Source of the DNA: Halomonas sp. S3-1-1
GTDB taxonomy: Bacteria; Pseudomonadota; Gammaproteobacteria; Pseudomonadales; Halomonadaceae
Reading direction: 5' to 3'
Length of the DNA: 64,000 nt
NCBI RefSeq assembly: GCF_023757625.1
Contig: NZ_JALGBZ010000003.1
Location: forward strand, 186,001-250,000
Each line of letters begins with the position of its first letter. The stretch's first letter is position 1. Shown piece after piece: positions 17,130 through 26,443 of the stretch. The notes beneath the pieces are model-generated. The model saw nothing but the letters and a program-made list of their open reading frames with translations. It was not told where the DNA came from and made no database searches. The position numbers and the translations under genes are program-made.

Positions 17130-18473
17130 TTAAATGAAGCCCGCCACGAAGACCACGATCACGCCAGTGGGCGCGACATATTTGGTCAGCAGATTCCACA
17201 GGCTGTAGTCGTACACGTCCATACCGAGTTCGCTACGCGACTCCTCCTTGTCCAGGCAAAGCGAGTAGAACACGATCGCCCCTAGCCCGGTCAGCGGCAG
17301 CAGAATTTTGCCTGTGAAGGTGTCGAGCAGATCGAAGATGTTAAGCCCGAACAGCAGCACGCCGTCCCATACGTTGAACGATAAAAGTGCGGCCACGCCG
17401 ACCAGCCAGACCGCCGCGGCGCTGGCAAGCGTAGCGCCCAGTCGGCCAAGGGCGGTGCGCTCCTCGAGTGTTTCCACCACCGGCTCTAACAGAGAAATCG
17501 CCGAAGTGAGGGCAGCAAAGGTCAAAAGCAAAAAGAACCCCAACCCCAGCAGGCTACCGCCAAGGATGTTGCCGAAGGCGATGGGCAGCGTCACGAAGAT
17601 AAGACCGGGGCCGCTGGAGGCGTTCAGGTCGGTCGCGAACACGATCGGGAAGATGGCAAGCCCGGCCAACAGCGCGATGGCGGTGTCCAGAATGATCACT
17701 GTACGGGCGGTGCCGAGCAGGTTGACGTCTTCACCCAGGTAGGAGCCGTAGGCCATCATGATGCCCATACCGAGCGACAGGGTGAAAAACGCCTGCCCCA
17801 TGGCCGCCAGCATGACGCTGCCGTTGAGCGCACTCCAGTCCGGGCTGAACATAAACGCAAACGCCTCGCCGAAGGCGCCGCTCACCGCGCCGTAGCCCAC
17901 CAGCACCAGCAGCAGCACGACCAGCGCCGGCATCAGCAAGCGCGCTGCCGCTTCCAGCCCCTTGGTCACGCCGCGAGCTACGATACCCACCACCAGCACC
18001 ATGAACAGCGTGTGCCAAATGAGTAGCGACCCTGGGTTACCCAGTAGCGCATTAAAAGCCGCTTCGCTCGTTTCCGCGTTTTGACCACTGAAGGCGCCGG
18101 TCACCGAGTTCAGCGTGTAGTTGAGCGACCAGCCGCCTATCACGCTGTAAAACGACAGGATCAAAAACGCCGCCAGTACACCGCTGACTCCCACCATGGC
18201 CCAGCCGCGCGAGCGGCCGTGACGCTTGGCAAGCTCCGCCATGGTGTTGATCGGATTTTTCTGACCGCGCCGGCCGATCATCCACTCCGCCACCAGAATC
18301 GGAAGCCCCACCAGCGCAACGCAGGCCAGATAGACCAGTACGAACGCCGCGCCGCCGCTTTCTCCAGTGAGATACGAAAAGCGCCAGATATTCCCAAGAC
18401 CTACCGCAGACCCCGCGGCGGCCAACACGAAGCCCATCTTCGAGGACCACTGTGCGTGTGCCAGTTTTGCCAT
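17130..18473 (-). CDS. Sodium-dependent transporter, NSS/SNF family
   Basis: This is a neurotransmitter:sodium symporter-family protein of 447 residues that probably imports an amino acid with sodium. The family signature lies in the first helix (GFVLAAAGSAVGLGNIWRFS), which forms the sodium and substrate site. It is followed by GGAAFVLVYLACVALVGLP and some ten further hydrophobic helices. The length fits the bacterial 11-12-helix branch. It stands alone with its own terminator. The substrate cannot be read from sequence. Confidence 0.88.
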   Translation of the reverse strand: MAKLAHAQWSSKMGFVLAAAGSAVGLGNIWRFSYLTGESGGAAFVLVYLACVALVGLPILVAEWMIGRRGQKNPINTMAELAKRHGRSRGWAMVGVSGVLAAFLILSFYSVIGGWSLNYTLNSVTGAFSGQNAETSEAAFNALLGNPGSLLIWHTLFMVLVVGIVARGVTKGLEAAARLLMPALVVLLLVLVGYGAVSGAFGEAFAFMFSPDWSALNGSVMLAAMGQAFFTLSLGMGIMMAYGSYLGEDVNLLGTARTVIILDTAIALLAGLAIFPIVFATDLNASSGPGLIFVTLPIAFGNILGGSLLGLGFFLLLTFAALTSAISLLEPVVETLEERTALGRLGATLASAAAVWLVGVAALLSFNVWDGVLLFGLNIFDLLDTFTGKILLPLTGLGAIVFYSLCLDKEESRSELGMDVYDYSLWNLLTKYVAPTGVIVVFVAGFI

Positions 18474-18635
18474 ACATCACCCAGGTGTTCAGTTTGTAGT
18501 ATGCGTTTGCGCGCTTCGTCGAGCTCGGCCCTGCCAGGGGCAGACCGAAAGTACGCGCAATTTATAGGAACGCGGCGCGCCATGCCAGCCGCTGAGGCTC
18601 AGTTTGATGAGCAAAACAGCATGAAACAACCCATG

Positions 18636-19535
18636 CTAGAAAAGCGGTGCCTGGGTTTCGCCGGGAAAGGGCGCAAGAGGCGCCAGAGAAGCGTGTTCGT
18701 TCAAGGCGTTATAGAGCCGTCGCGCCATCTGCGGCGAGGCGCGATTATCCGCGGTATGCACAAACAAGAAAGGGGTTTTCCCCTGATTTATCCACAGGTT
18801 GATTCGCGATATCCAGGGGTCGAAGTAGCGGCTATTGATCGCTTTGTCAATATGTCCAATGAAGCGAATGACCGGCGCATTTCCCGTGGAAAGCACGTGT
18901 AGCGGGAGTTTCGGCTTTTCCTGCTGCGCGTGGGCCAAGCCCTCGTGGCCGTTGGGCGGGGTGGAGAACACCGGGCGAACATCCAGCATCACACGGTTGG
19001 CACCAAAAGTTATCAACAATTGGTTGAGTGCCTTTTCCGCCTCACCCTTGTGGAAAAACAAGGGGTGGCGCACCTCGACGGCGCAGGGCAAATGCGCCGG
19101 CCACCCGGCGAGCAGCGCCTCCAATCGGGGTAGCTCCTCGGGGCCAAAATCTCGCGGAAGCTGAACCATGGTCGGGCCCAGTCGGTCGTGCAGCGGCGTA
19201 AAGGCCTCGAGAAAGCGCCATGCCTCGTCCAGCCGCGTCAGGCGCTGTTCGTAGGTGACGCGGGCGGGAAGCTTCAGGCAGAAGCGAAAATCGCTCGGCG
19301 CCTGGCGCGCCCAGGAAGCGATGGTCTCCGCCTTCGGCGCGCCGCTATAAAACGTGGTGTTGCCCTCAACGGTCGAAAACACCGCCGCGTAGTCGCTCAA
19401 CAGCTCGGTTTTCGCGTGGCGCGCATAGAGGCTGCCCTGCCAATCCTGATTGGCCCACATCGGCAAGCCCAGGTAGAACGGGCGCGACGTTTGCGCTGGC
19501 GCTCGTCTAATCGCCAAAGCGTGCAAGCTCGGCAC
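18636..19535 (-). CDS. DUF72 domain protein (YecE-like)
   Basis: This DUF72 protein of 299 residues has a TIM-barrel-like fold and an unknown biochemical role. Family marks are LPMWANQDWQGSLY near the N-terminus, STVEGNTTFY (the conserved NTTFY), FCLKLPARVTYEQRL, and the late stretch VRFIGHIDK. The start is taken as GTG 19535; a later start just before the LPMW motif is possible. It runs in the same direction as the upstream pcaR gene with 36 bases between them, so some co-transcription is possible. No aromatic role is implied. Confidence 0.8.
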   Translation of the reverse strand: MPSLHALAIRRAPAQTSRPFYLGLPMWANQDWQGSLYARHAKTELLSDYAAVFSTVEGNTTFYSGAPKAETIASWARQAPSDFRFCLKLPARVTYEQRLTRLDEAWRFLEAFTPLHDRLGPTMVQLPRDFGPEELPRLEALLAGWPAHLPCAVEVRHPLFFHKGEAEKALNQLLITFGANRVMLDVRPVFSTPPNGHEGLAHAQQEKPKLPLHVLSTGNAPVIRFIGHIDKAINSRYFDPWISRINLWINQGKTPFLFVHTADNRASPQMARRLYNALNEHASLAPLAPFPGETQAPLF

Positions 19536-19571
19536 AACGTAACAGAAAAGATGCGGATGGCATGGCGGCGC

Positions 19572-20366
19572 TTAACTCGCAATCGAGGTGCGTATCTGCG
19601 CGGCCTTTTGCTGCAACAGCGGCAGGTACTCTTCGAGCAGCGTCGGCATGTCGATGCGCGCCGCGTTGGTGCTGATATTGATCGCGCCGAGCAGCTGACC
19701 GCTGGCGTTGAAGGCGGGCACTGCCAGCGAGCGCAGCCCGGAATCCAGCTCCTGGTCGGCGATGGCGTAGCCCTGCTCACGAACGGAGTCGATACGCTGC
19801 TTGAGCGCGTGTTTATCCACAACGGTCTTGTCGGTGTGGCGTGAAAGCTCGATACGCTCGAGATATGCTTCCAGCGCCGGCTCGGATAGCTGCGCCAGCA
19901 GCACGTGGCCCATCGAGGTATAGGCGGCGGGCAGGCGGGTACCCACGGAAAGCGTGATCGCCATGAGGCGATGCGGGGCGGCAGAGCGCGCCACGTAGAT
20001 CACCTCGTCGCCGTCGAGCTGACCCAGCGACGAGGACTCGCCGGTCTGCGCGGTGATATCTTCCAGGAACTGCTGGATGACGCTACGATAATTGTTCGCC
20101 GAGAGAAACGCATAGCCCAACTGCAGCACCTTCGGGGCCAGCTCGAAATAGCGCTGATGCTTTCGCACGTAGCCAAGCGCGTGCAGCGTGAGCAGAAAGC
20201 GGCGCGCCTTGGCCCGGTTCATGCCGGTACGCGCGGCGACCTCGCTCAAGGTCATGCGCGAATGGGCGTCGTCGAAGGCGAGAATGACGTCCAGCCCGCT
20301 GGAGAGGGCGGAGACGAAATCACGGCTATCCGGCGTGAGCGTATCTTCCTGTAAAGCGTCTTTCAT
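19572..20366 (-). CDS. pcaR: IclR-family regulator of the beta-ketoadipate pathway (PcaR type)
   Basis: This IclR-family regulator has 264 residues. The N-terminal winged helix (about 15-85) has the recognition helix region MTLSEVAARTGMNRAKARRF. The effector domain follows, with SAAPHRLMAITLSVGTRLPAAYTSMG, the type found in PcaR, PcaU and PobR. PcaR proteins activate pca genes with beta-ketoadipate. It diverges from aroQ. A perfect GTTCG-N5-CGAAC palindrome lies between them and recurs before pcaB, pcaI and (one mismatch) the TRAP genes at 59685. These sites support the name and suggest autoregulation. PcaU or a quinate-responsive relative cannot be excluded. Confidence 0.8.
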   Translation of the reverse strand: MKDALQEDTLTPDSRDFVSALSSGLDVILAFDDAHSRMTLSEVAARTGMNRAKARRFLLTLHALGYVRKHQRYFELAPKVLQLGYAFLSANNYRSVIQQFLEDITAQTGESSSLGQLDGDEVIYVARSAAPHRLMAITLSVGTRLPAAYTSMGHVLLAQLSEPALEAYLERIELSRHTDKTVVDKHALKQRIDSVREQGYAIADQELDSGLRSLAVPAFNASGQLLGAINISTNAARIDMPTLLEEYLPLLQQKAAQIRTSIAS

Positions 20367-20418
20367 AATGAATCATTGACCGATAGGCGCGCAGTTGAAA
20401 CCCTGAATCTAACACGAT

Positions 20419-20433
20419 GTTCGAATAGCGAAC
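20419..20433. promoter_or_regulatory. PcaR-type operator between pcaR and aroQ
   Basis: GTTCG-AATAG-CGAAC is a perfect five-base inverted repeat with a five-base spacer. It resembles the 15-base PcaR site known from Pseudomonas putida. It lies 53 bases before the pcaR start and 73 before the aroQ start. Confidence 0.7.
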
Positions 20434-20505
20434 AATTATTCGTTCGTCCTGGACGCTGCACGCGCCGACAGTATCGTCCTGCTTCACTAATGAGGAGCCC
20501 TTTTG

Positions 20506-20955
20506 ATGAAACAGAAAAAAATCACCGTGCTACACGGGCCGAACCTCAATCTTTTGGGCACCCGCCAGCCCGAAATCTACGGCGCCGACACCCTGGACGA
20601 CGTGAACAACCGGCTGCGCGAAGCGGCGCTGCTGGCCGGCTGGGAGGTCGTCTGCTTTCAAAGCAACCACGAAGGCGCCTTGATCGATGCGATTCACGCT
20701 GCCCGTCTGGACGGAACGCGCGCGATCATCATCAACCCGGCGGCCTACACCCACACCTCCGTTGCCATTCTCGATGCGCTCAACGCGTTTGAGGGCACCG
20801 TGTTCGAGGTGCACATCTCCAACGTTCATAAGCGCGAAAGCTTTCGCCACCACTCCTATGTGTCGCTGCGCGCCGACGGCGTCATCGCCGGACTCGGCAC
20901 GTACGGGTATCGGGCCGCGCTCGACGCCATTATCAACAGCGAAGACGCCTCTTAG
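20506..20955 (+). CDS. aroQ: 3-dehydroquinate dehydratase, type II
   Basis: The enzyme interconverts 3-dehydroquinate and 3-dehydroshikimate. It has 149 residues from ATG 20506, behind the ribosome site GAGGAG; the TTG three bases earlier is not needed. Type II marks are [17 protein letters not shown] with catalytic Tyr25, [23 protein letters not shown] and the catalytic histidine in [10 protein letters not shown]. Its place beside pcaR with a PcaR-type operator, and the quiC genes nearby, suggest a catabolic role in quinate use rather than aromatic amino acid synthesis. The stop overlaps the converging transporter gene by four bases. Confidence 0.93.
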   Translation: MKQKKITVLHGPNLNLLGTRQPEIYGADTLDDVNNRLREAALLAGWEVVCFQSNHEGALIDAIHAARLDGTRAIIINPAAYTHTSVAILDALNAFEGTVFEVHISNVHKRESFRHHSYVSLRADGVIAGLGTYGYRAALDAIINSEDAS

Positions 20956-21902
20956 AGCGCCAGCGACGGGGTATGCAGCAGCAGCGCGATGATCAGGCTC
21001 AGGGTGACAAACGATGCCACCGTCGCGGTCAGCATGGCCGCTGCGCTCATGTCGCCCACACCATAGCGCTGGCCGAACAGCGGATAAATGCTGATCATCG
21101 GCGCCGAGGCGAATAAAACGGCGCCGACGATGTATACCGGGTCGATGCCGGGTATCACTAAAAAGGCCGCAAGTACCGCCAGCGGGTGGATCAGCAGCTT
21201 GCCGATCACGATCAGGCTGACGTGTCGGGTCTGCCCCTTGAGCCTCAAGCCGAACAGCGCGCCCCCGATCACGAATAGCGCCGCCGGCCCCGCTGCTTCA
21301 GCCAGCATGTCGACCGCCTTGGCCAGCGGCGCCGGCAGCAAAAGGCCGGAGCCTGCAAGGCTCAATGCGATCGCAAGCCCGACCAGTACCGGATTTTTGA
21401 CCAAGTTGAGCGCGGTTTTCTTGAGCGTCGTGGCCAGTCGCCCGCTGCGCTGGCTCGCCATTTCCGCTAGAACGAGCGCGGTGGGAATGATCAGCAGGTT
21501 CTCGACCATCATGTTCAGCGCCAACAGCACCGCCGCCGGCGAGCCGATGACCATCGCCGCCACCGGGTAGCCGATGAAGCCGCTGTTGGCCGCCGCCATG
21601 CCAAGCGCCTGCATGGCCCCAGCCGCCAGGTTCTCGCGTTCGCGCCTCAAGCTAATCAGAAGCCCCAAACCGAACACCAGCGCCGACGCCAGCCCGTAAG
21701 CCACCAGGTAGTTGAGCTGAAGGATGTCGCCCAGCGGCTGCTGATTGAAAGCGCGTATCACCAGCGCCGGCAGCGCCAGGTAGAGCACGAAAATACTCAC
21801 GCCCTGCATCTGCTCGGCACTCATCAGCCGGCTACGTCTTGCGACATAGCCGGCACCGATCAGCAGGAAAATGGGCGTGGTAATAGCGAGAATGGAGAGC
21901 AT
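20952..21902 (-). CDS. AEC-family transporter (auxin efflux carrier type)
   Basis: This membrane protein of about 316 residues from ATG 21902 ([19 protein letters not shown]) has ten hydrophobic segments in the 5+5 layout of the AEC family. Family features include [16 protein letters not shown] in the first half and [20 protein letters not shown] in the second. Bacterial members move carboxylates such as malate, but the substrate here is unknown. A start at 21938 would add 12 residues without a better ribosome site. It ends against aroQ. The gene lies just downstream of quiC copy 1, in the same direction. Confidence 0.82.
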   Translation of the reverse strand: MLSILAITTPIFLLIGAGYVARRSRLMSAEQMQGVSIFVLYLALPALVIRAFNQQPLGDILQLNYLVAYGLASALVFGLGLLISLRRERENLAAGAMQALGMAAANSGFIGYPVAAMVIGSPAAVLLALNMMVENLLIIPTALVLAEMASQRSGRLATTLKKTALNLVKNPVLVGLAIALSLAGSGLLLPAPLAKAVDMLAEAAGPAALFVIGGALFGLRLKGQTRHVSLIVIGKLLIHPLAVLAAFLVIPGIDPVYIVGAVLFASAPMISIYPLFGQRYGVGDMSAAAMLTATVASFVTLSLIIALLLHTPSLAL

Positions 21903-21991
21903 GGAGGCCTTTTCGGCGCGTGAATACAGAGCACGCACAATGACGAGTCGTTTGATTCAATACTATCGCAACGCCTCGCAAAGCGAGTCAA

Positions 21992-22054
21992 TTATAGGGC
22001 TACTCGAATGTGTGACTGGGCGATGCCTTCGCCCACCAGACCAAGCTTGATCAT
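21992..22054 (-). pseudogene. Truncated 5' remnant of the shikimate dehydrogenase gene
   Basis: The first 14 codons (MIKLGLVGEGIAQS) match the start of the gene at 35466-36338. Homology stops at base 22014, and the frame then runs through six unrelated codons to TAA at 21992-21994. The remnant still overlaps the quiC copy 1 stop as ATGA, exactly as in the intact copy. It shows that copy 1 of the repeat derives from the copy 2 arrangement. Confidence 0.85.
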
Positions 22055-23963
22055 GCGTGATGTCCTTTCGTGTCATCCATAGAGTCCGGGGGCTCGATGG
22101 CGTCGATCTCGGCGTCCAGACGCTGTTGCGCGGTCACGCGCACGAAGGCGTTCGGCGCTCCGAGTCCCTGATAGCCGTCGCGCTGCACCAGCTCGAAGAA
22201 GAACGCCTTGCGCTGCGTTTGGGCGTAGAGCTGGTGGAAATCGCCGCCGCTGTCCTGGTCGAACAGCACGTCGTGGTCCTGCATCCACGCAAGCGTCTGC
22301 GCCGGCAGTTCAAAACGCGCGTTCAGGTCGCGGTAGTAGTTGCCGGGAATCGGCAGGGTCGGCGTGTTCGCCTCGCGCAGCGTGGCCGCGGTCTCGCGCA
22401 TCGAGCGGGTACGCAGGGCGACGTGATGAATGCCGGAGCCGCCGTACTGGCGCACGAAGCGGTTGCTGGCGGTATCCGGCGAGGCGCTGGCGTTGAGCGC
22501 CAGCCGAAAACGCCCGTCGTGGTTCTGCAGCACCTGGCTCTGGATGAGCCCGCGCGGGTCGGTTACGTCGAACGACGGCGTGATCTCAAGCGCAAAGATG
22601 GCGCGGTACTGCAGCATCAGCGACAGGTAGTCGTGATAGGAGAGCGCCACGCTGATGTGGTCGATATCGACCAGCGCGTTTTGCGGCACCGGCGCGACAT
22701 CGACGGTGAATTCGCGATCCCAGGTGCGGCTGAGCTGGGAGTCGTCAATGATGTAGGAAAGGCTCCCATCGACGTTGCGCAGCGCGCTCATGCGATGGCT
22801 CGAGCCGACGTCCTCGGGCTCGACGATGTCATAGCCCAGCTTGTCCGCCCGCTTGAACGCCTCGTAGGCGTTATCCACCTTCAGGCCGATGGCGGTGATC
22901 GCGGTGGCGTCGCGCCCGGGGACCCGTCCGGTGAAATTCGACTCGGTGTTGAGGACCAGGTTCACGTCCCCCGCGGCCCAGCGTTCGGCGTCCAGGGTAT
23001 GGTGGCGCCCCACGCAGGCGAGTCCCATCGCGCCGAGTTCGTCACGCAGCGGGGCGAGATCCCCGGGCTCGACGGCGATCTCCAGAAAGGCCACCGACGC
23101 GATCGGCTGCGGCGCGGGTATGCCGCTGTCGGTCTGCATGCTGCGCAGCAGGTGGTAGGAGCGCACCCCGTCGCGGGCGGTCTGACTGCTGTGACCCATG
23201 CGAAAGACGTCGTTGAAGATCTCGTGGGAGAGCGGGCCGTCGTAGCGGGTCTCCTCGAGCATGGCCATGAACGCATCCATTTGAAGCTCGCCCTGGCCCG
23301 GGAAGCAGCGGTAATGACGACTCCAGGAGAGATGATCCATGGAGAGCCTGGGCGCATCGGCGGTCTGGACGAGAAAGATCCGGTCGCCCGGGATGCGCCC
23401 GATGGTGCCAAGCTCGGTCTGGCGCGAGAAGATATGGAAGGTGTCCAGCACCAGCCCCACGCTTGGGTGGGCGGCGCGGCGCACCACTTCCCAACTGTCA
23501 CGGTAGTCATGGATATGGCGCCCCCAGGCCAGCGCCTCGAAGGCGACGCGCAGGTCGCGTTTGGCGGCGCGCTCGCCAAGCTCACGGTAGTCGTCGGCGG
23601 CCCGGCTCAGCCCCGGCAGTGAATCCGCACGGGTGGTGCTGCAGGCCATCAACAGATCGGTGCCCAGCTCCTGCATCAGGTCGAACTTGTGCTCGGCGCG
23701 ATCGAACGCCTGCTGCCGGGCGCGGCCCTCGAGGCCCTCGAAATCGCGAAACGGCTGGAGCGTGACCAGCCTGAGCCCGCGCGAGCGGATCAGCTCGCCG
23801 GCCTCCCGGGGGGAGCCGGTGAAGGCGGTGAGGTCGTTCTCAAAGAGTTCGAGGCCCTCGAAGCCGGCCTCGGCGATGGCGTCGACCTTCTCTTCGAGCG
23901 AGCCGCTCAGGCACACCGTGGCGATGGACGAATACATGACAACACGCTCCTTGCAGTCGGAAA
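22014..23963. repeat. Direct repeat A (1,950 bases) carrying quiC copy 1
   Basis: This segment matches 36298-38247 in the same orientation at a constant offset of 14,284. The one difference noticed is G at 23905 against A at 38189, a synonymous change in a serine codon. Identity starts 41 bases inside the dehydrogenase gene and ends 26 bases upstream of the quiC start. Beyond 23963 weak similarity resumes after about 15 extra bases. Confidence 0.95.
22051..23937 (-). CDS. quiC: 3-dehydroshikimate dehydratase QuiC, copy 1 (TIM barrel fused to HPPD-like domain)
   Basis: QuiC turns 3-dehydroshikimate into protocatechuate, linking quinate and shikimate to the pca pathway. It has 628 residues. 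The N-terminal xylose-isomerase-like TIM barrel (about 1-265) has MYSSIATVCLSGSLEEKV, EAGFEGLELFENDL, LVLDTFHIFSR and LSHEIFND, with likely metal ligands Glu, Asp and His. The C-terminal half (about 285-615) is a vicinal-oxygen-chelate domain like 4-hydroxyphenylpyruvate dioxygenase (DIDHISVAL, GIHHVALRTRS, FFELVQRDGYQGLG). This fusion is known for pseudomonad QuiC1. The protein is identical to copy 2. It follows gntR and the tctCBA genes in the same direction after a 197-base gap beyond repeat A. Confidence 0.88.
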   Translation of the reverse strand: MYSSIATVCLSGSLEEKVDAIAEAGFEGLELFENDLTAFTGSPREAGELIRSRGLRLVTLQPFRDFEGLEGRARQQAFDRAEHKFDLMQELGTDLLMACSTTRADSLPGLSRAADDYRELGERAAKRDLRVAFEALAWGRHIHDYRDSWEVVRRAAHPSVGLVLDTFHIFSRQTELGTIGRIPGDRIFLVQTADAPRLSMDHLSWSRHYRCFPGQGELQMDAFMAMLEETRYDGPLSHEIFNDVFRMGHSSQTARDGVRSYHLLRSMQTDSGIPAPQPIASVAFLEIAVEPGDLAPLRDELGAMGLACVGRHHTLDAERWAAGDVNLVLNTESNFTGRVPGRDATAITAIGLKVDNAYEAFKRADKLGYDIVEPEDVGSSHRMSALRNVDGSLSYIIDDSQLSRTWDREFTVDVAPVPQNALVDIDHISVALSYHDYLSLMLQYRAIFALEITPSFDVTDPRGLIQSQVLQNHDGRFRLALNASASPDTASNRFVRQYGGSGIHHVALRTRSMRETAATLREANTPTLPIPGNYYRDLNARFELPAQTLAWMQDHDVLFDQDSGGDFHQLYAQTQRKAFFFELVQRDGYQGLGAPNAFVRVTAQQRLDAEIDAIEPPDSMDDTKGHHA

Positions 23964-24172
23964 CCAGCCGCCTGGAAACGGCCGTCGAACGAATCAGTAG
24001 TCCGCCAAGCGCGGCACAGGACAGCTTCGCGGAACGTAAATAAAGAATATTTTTTGAAGTGTTTCTACTTCTGGTATTCGTTACGGCGGCAGAAACATTG
24101 AGTTGAAGCGCTATGGAAGCAGCTTAATCAATGATCTTGAGCCGTATTATTACTCGAATAAGGGGAGTCGAC
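23964..24172. other. Intergenic region right of repeat A
   Basis: About 210 AT-rich bases separate quiC copy 1 from the GntR gene. The first 35 bases resemble the sequence right of repeat B, with an insertion of about 15 bases. No clear promoter or terminator was recognised. Confidence 0.4.
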
Positions 24173-24853
24173 TTATGCATTTGCTTTTCGCTCTTCCAGC
24201 GCCTTCAAGTAAATGTCTTGAGTACGCATGATGTGCGTGTACAACACCTTTTCAAAACATTCGATATTACTTTTTTTGAGATGGTCGATCATGGCCAAGT
24301 GCTCTTCGAAACTGATTTCTCTAAGCGCAGGCTGAGGTGACGTGATGGAAGCTCTTAAAGCTGAAATTCGGTTGCTTATCAAGTTGAACGCATTGAGAAG
24401 GTATTTATTGTCACAATATTCAAAAAACATCTGATGATAGTCGCTATCGAGATTGGAATATTCAAGAGCGTTGTTTCGGCTAACCGATACCTGCATTTTT
24501 TGAGCAATCAACTGTAGCGACTTTATGAACCTTACAGGGCTATTAGAAAAGCTGCGTTTTGCCGCCTGTAACTCGACCATAAAGCGGAAATCGCAAATGT
24601 CGACGACGTCCGTGCTGGTGGGTTCGAAAACGAAGCTTCCGCGCTTTGGTCTGACAGTCACGAGTCCGATGGTTTGAAGTCGAGCGAGTGCATCTCGAAT
24701 AGGCGTTCTGCTAACACCGAGCTTTGACGAGAGCACCTCTTCGGGAATTTTTTCCCCCAGCAAGAAATCCCCATTGATGATGGCCGTGCGAAGCCGTTCA
24801 GTTGCAATGTCCGTTAATGATTGAACAGGGCCAATGTGCGATTTTTTTTTCAT
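24173..24853 (-). CDS. GntR-family regulator, FCD type, copy 1
   Basis: This protein has 226 residues from ATG 24853 (MKKKSHIGP). The N-terminal winged helix (about 12-75) has the GntR signature LSSKLGVSRTPIRDALARLQ, followed by RPKRGSFVF. The C-terminal helical FCD ligand domain contains DSDYHQMFFEYCDN and EEHLAMIDHLKKSN with histidines that may hold a metal. It starts 11 bases after tctA ends, so it is the tail of the tctCBA operon and probably its regulator. It is clearly paralogous to the regulator at 33837-34541. Its codon use is AT-richer than the flanking core genes, which suggests horizontal origin. Confidence 0.88.
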   Translation of the reverse strand: MKKKSHIGPVQSLTDIATERLRTAIINGDFLLGEKIPEEVLSSKLGVSRTPIRDALARLQTIGLVTVRPKRGSFVFEPTSTDVVDICDFRFMVELQAAKRSFSNSPVRFIKSLQLIAQKMQVSVSRNNALEYSNLDSDYHQMFFEYCDNKYLLNAFNLISNRISALRASITSPQPALREISFEEHLAMIDHLKKSNIECFEKVLYTHIMRTQDIYLKALEERKANA

Positions 24854-24864
24854 TATAAGACCTA

Positions 24865-26364
24865 TCAATCGTCGGTTTTTCTAGTTTTTCGAACAAGTCT
24901 TAAAATAACAGGTACAAACCATATACAAAGTGTCAAGACACCCAGCGTTGCGGCGATTGGACGAGAGAAAAAATCGAGCATGTTGCCGTCACTCTTGATG
25001 AGAGACGTAATCAAGTTGCTTTCAAGCATGGGGCCCATAACCAACCCCAAAATGACCGGCGCAATGGGTAGACCGTTCTCTTCCATAAAGTAAGCCAATA
25101 GACCCAGTACCAGCATGATGACGATACCCGTATAGGTATTGTCGATCGCGTAAGAGCCTGCTATCGCAAAGATCAGAATGAAGGGTGCCAGCAGCGTTTT
25201 GTCGACCTGAAGTAGACGTCTCGAGGCGAAGATAGCGATCAATCCAAGCGGAATGATCAATAGATTGGCCACCAAAAAGGTAATGAACACTGCGGTGACT
25301 TCGACGCCTTTGGTAATGAACACCAGCGGCCCCGGATTGAGTCCTTTGGCGTAAAGCACGCCGATGACTATCGCGGTGATAGAATCCCCTGGAATGCCGA
25401 ACACCATGGCAGGTACATAAGCGCCCGATAGCGCGGAGTTATTGGCCGAGCAGGCATCCACCAATCCTTCGTCGTGACCTGTACCGTACTTTTCTGGCTG
25501 ACGAGAGAACTTCTTGGAGACGGCGTAGGAGATCCAGCTACCGATATCGGAACCCGCGCCAGGTAGAATGCCTACGATATTACCGATCAGCGAGCCACGC
25601 AGCGCATTGCCCTTGTATCTGTACAAAGTACTTCCCAACCCCGAAAACAGTGAGCGCACCGAGACGTGAGCAGGCGCTTTTTCGGTCGACTCCTTATGCA
25701 CGAGGGTACGAATAATTTCGGGTATGGCGAACATGCCGATCAAGGCGGGCACGAAAGCGACGCCGGAGATGACGGCGTCGATACCGAAGACGAAGCGAGG
25801 GTAGCCCGCTGTCGAATCAAGACCAACGGTGGCAATCAATAGGCCGAGCCCTAATGAAAGTAGGCTTTTCAGAACGGAGCCGGTGCCTAACATGACGGCC
25901 GCCGTCAAACCGAGAAGCGCCAGCCAAAAATATTCAGTGGATGTGAAGTTCAGAGAGACTAGCGCAAGCTTTGGCGCGGCGAAGATAAGCACGAGCGATC
26001 CGAATACGCCTCCGAACGCCGCGCAGAAGACCGAAATGCCTAGCGCATGCCCCACCTTTCCTTTGACGGCGAGACCGTTCATGTCGTTAACGTAGGCCGC
26101 TGAGGCAGCCGTTCCCGGTATGCGCAGCAAGGCAGTAGGAATGTCGGAGGCAAAAATCGCCATGGCTGCGGTCGTAACGATGGCCGCTATGGCGGGAACC
26201 GGATCCATGAAAAAGGTGATCGGTACCAGAATAGCGGTAGCCATGGTCGCGGATAGCCCCGGAATTGCGCCGACGAAGAGTCCAAACAACGCACAGGCTA
26301 AAATGACGCCGAGCGTCGTGTAATTGAAAACCAGCGGGAGTGCGCCTGCGATGTTGTCGATCAT
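24865..26364 (-). CDS. tctA: Tripartite tricarboxylate transporter large membrane subunit, TctA family
   Basis: This is the large membrane subunit of a TTT carrier, with 499 residues from ATG 26364 (MIDNIAGAL). The family signature is seen in the first part as GLFVGAIPGLSATMATAIL and again as GNIVGILPGAGSDIGSWISY, the two repeat loops thought to form the transport site. It has about eleven further hydrophobic segments. TctB and TctC follow the usual order tctC-tctB-tctA. The substrate is a carboxylate of unknown identity. Confidence 0.92.
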   Translation of the reverse strand: MIDNIAGALPLVFNYTTLGVILACALFGLFVGAIPGLSATMATAILVPITFFMDPVPAIAAIVTTAAMAIFASDIPTALLRIPGTAASAAYVNDMNGLAVKGKVGHALGISVFCAAFGGVFGSLVLIFAAPKLALVSLNFTSTEYFWLALLGLTAAVMLGTGSVLKSLLSLGLGLLIATVGLDSTAGYPRFVFGIDAVISGVAFVPALIGMFAIPEIIRTLVHKESTEKAPAHVSVRSLFSGLGSTLYRYKGNALRGSLIGNIVGILPGAGSDIGSWISYAVSKKFSRQPEKYGTGHDEGLVDACSANNSALSGAYVPAMVFGIPGDSITAIVIGVLYAKGLNPGPLVFITKGVEVTAVFITFLVANLLIIPLGLIAIFASRRLLQVDKTLLAPFILIFAIAGSYAIDNTYTGIVIMLVLGLLAYFMEENGLPIAPVILGLVMGPMLESNLITSLIKSDGNMLDFFSRPIAATLGVLTLCIWFVPVILRLVRKTRKTDD

Positions 26365-26443
26365 TGTTTGAGACTCTTGAATGAAACGCTTGAACGGCAA
26401 GTTCTTGACTAACAGTGCTTGAGTAATGCCGTTGGAAAAATCG

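Noticed and set aside
22057-23622. A 521-codon open frame opposite quiC, present again at 36341-37906
   Set aside because: It is antisense to a recognised gene, has the Arg/Ala/Gly/His-rich look of a high-GC shadow frame, and has no ribosome site or family motif.
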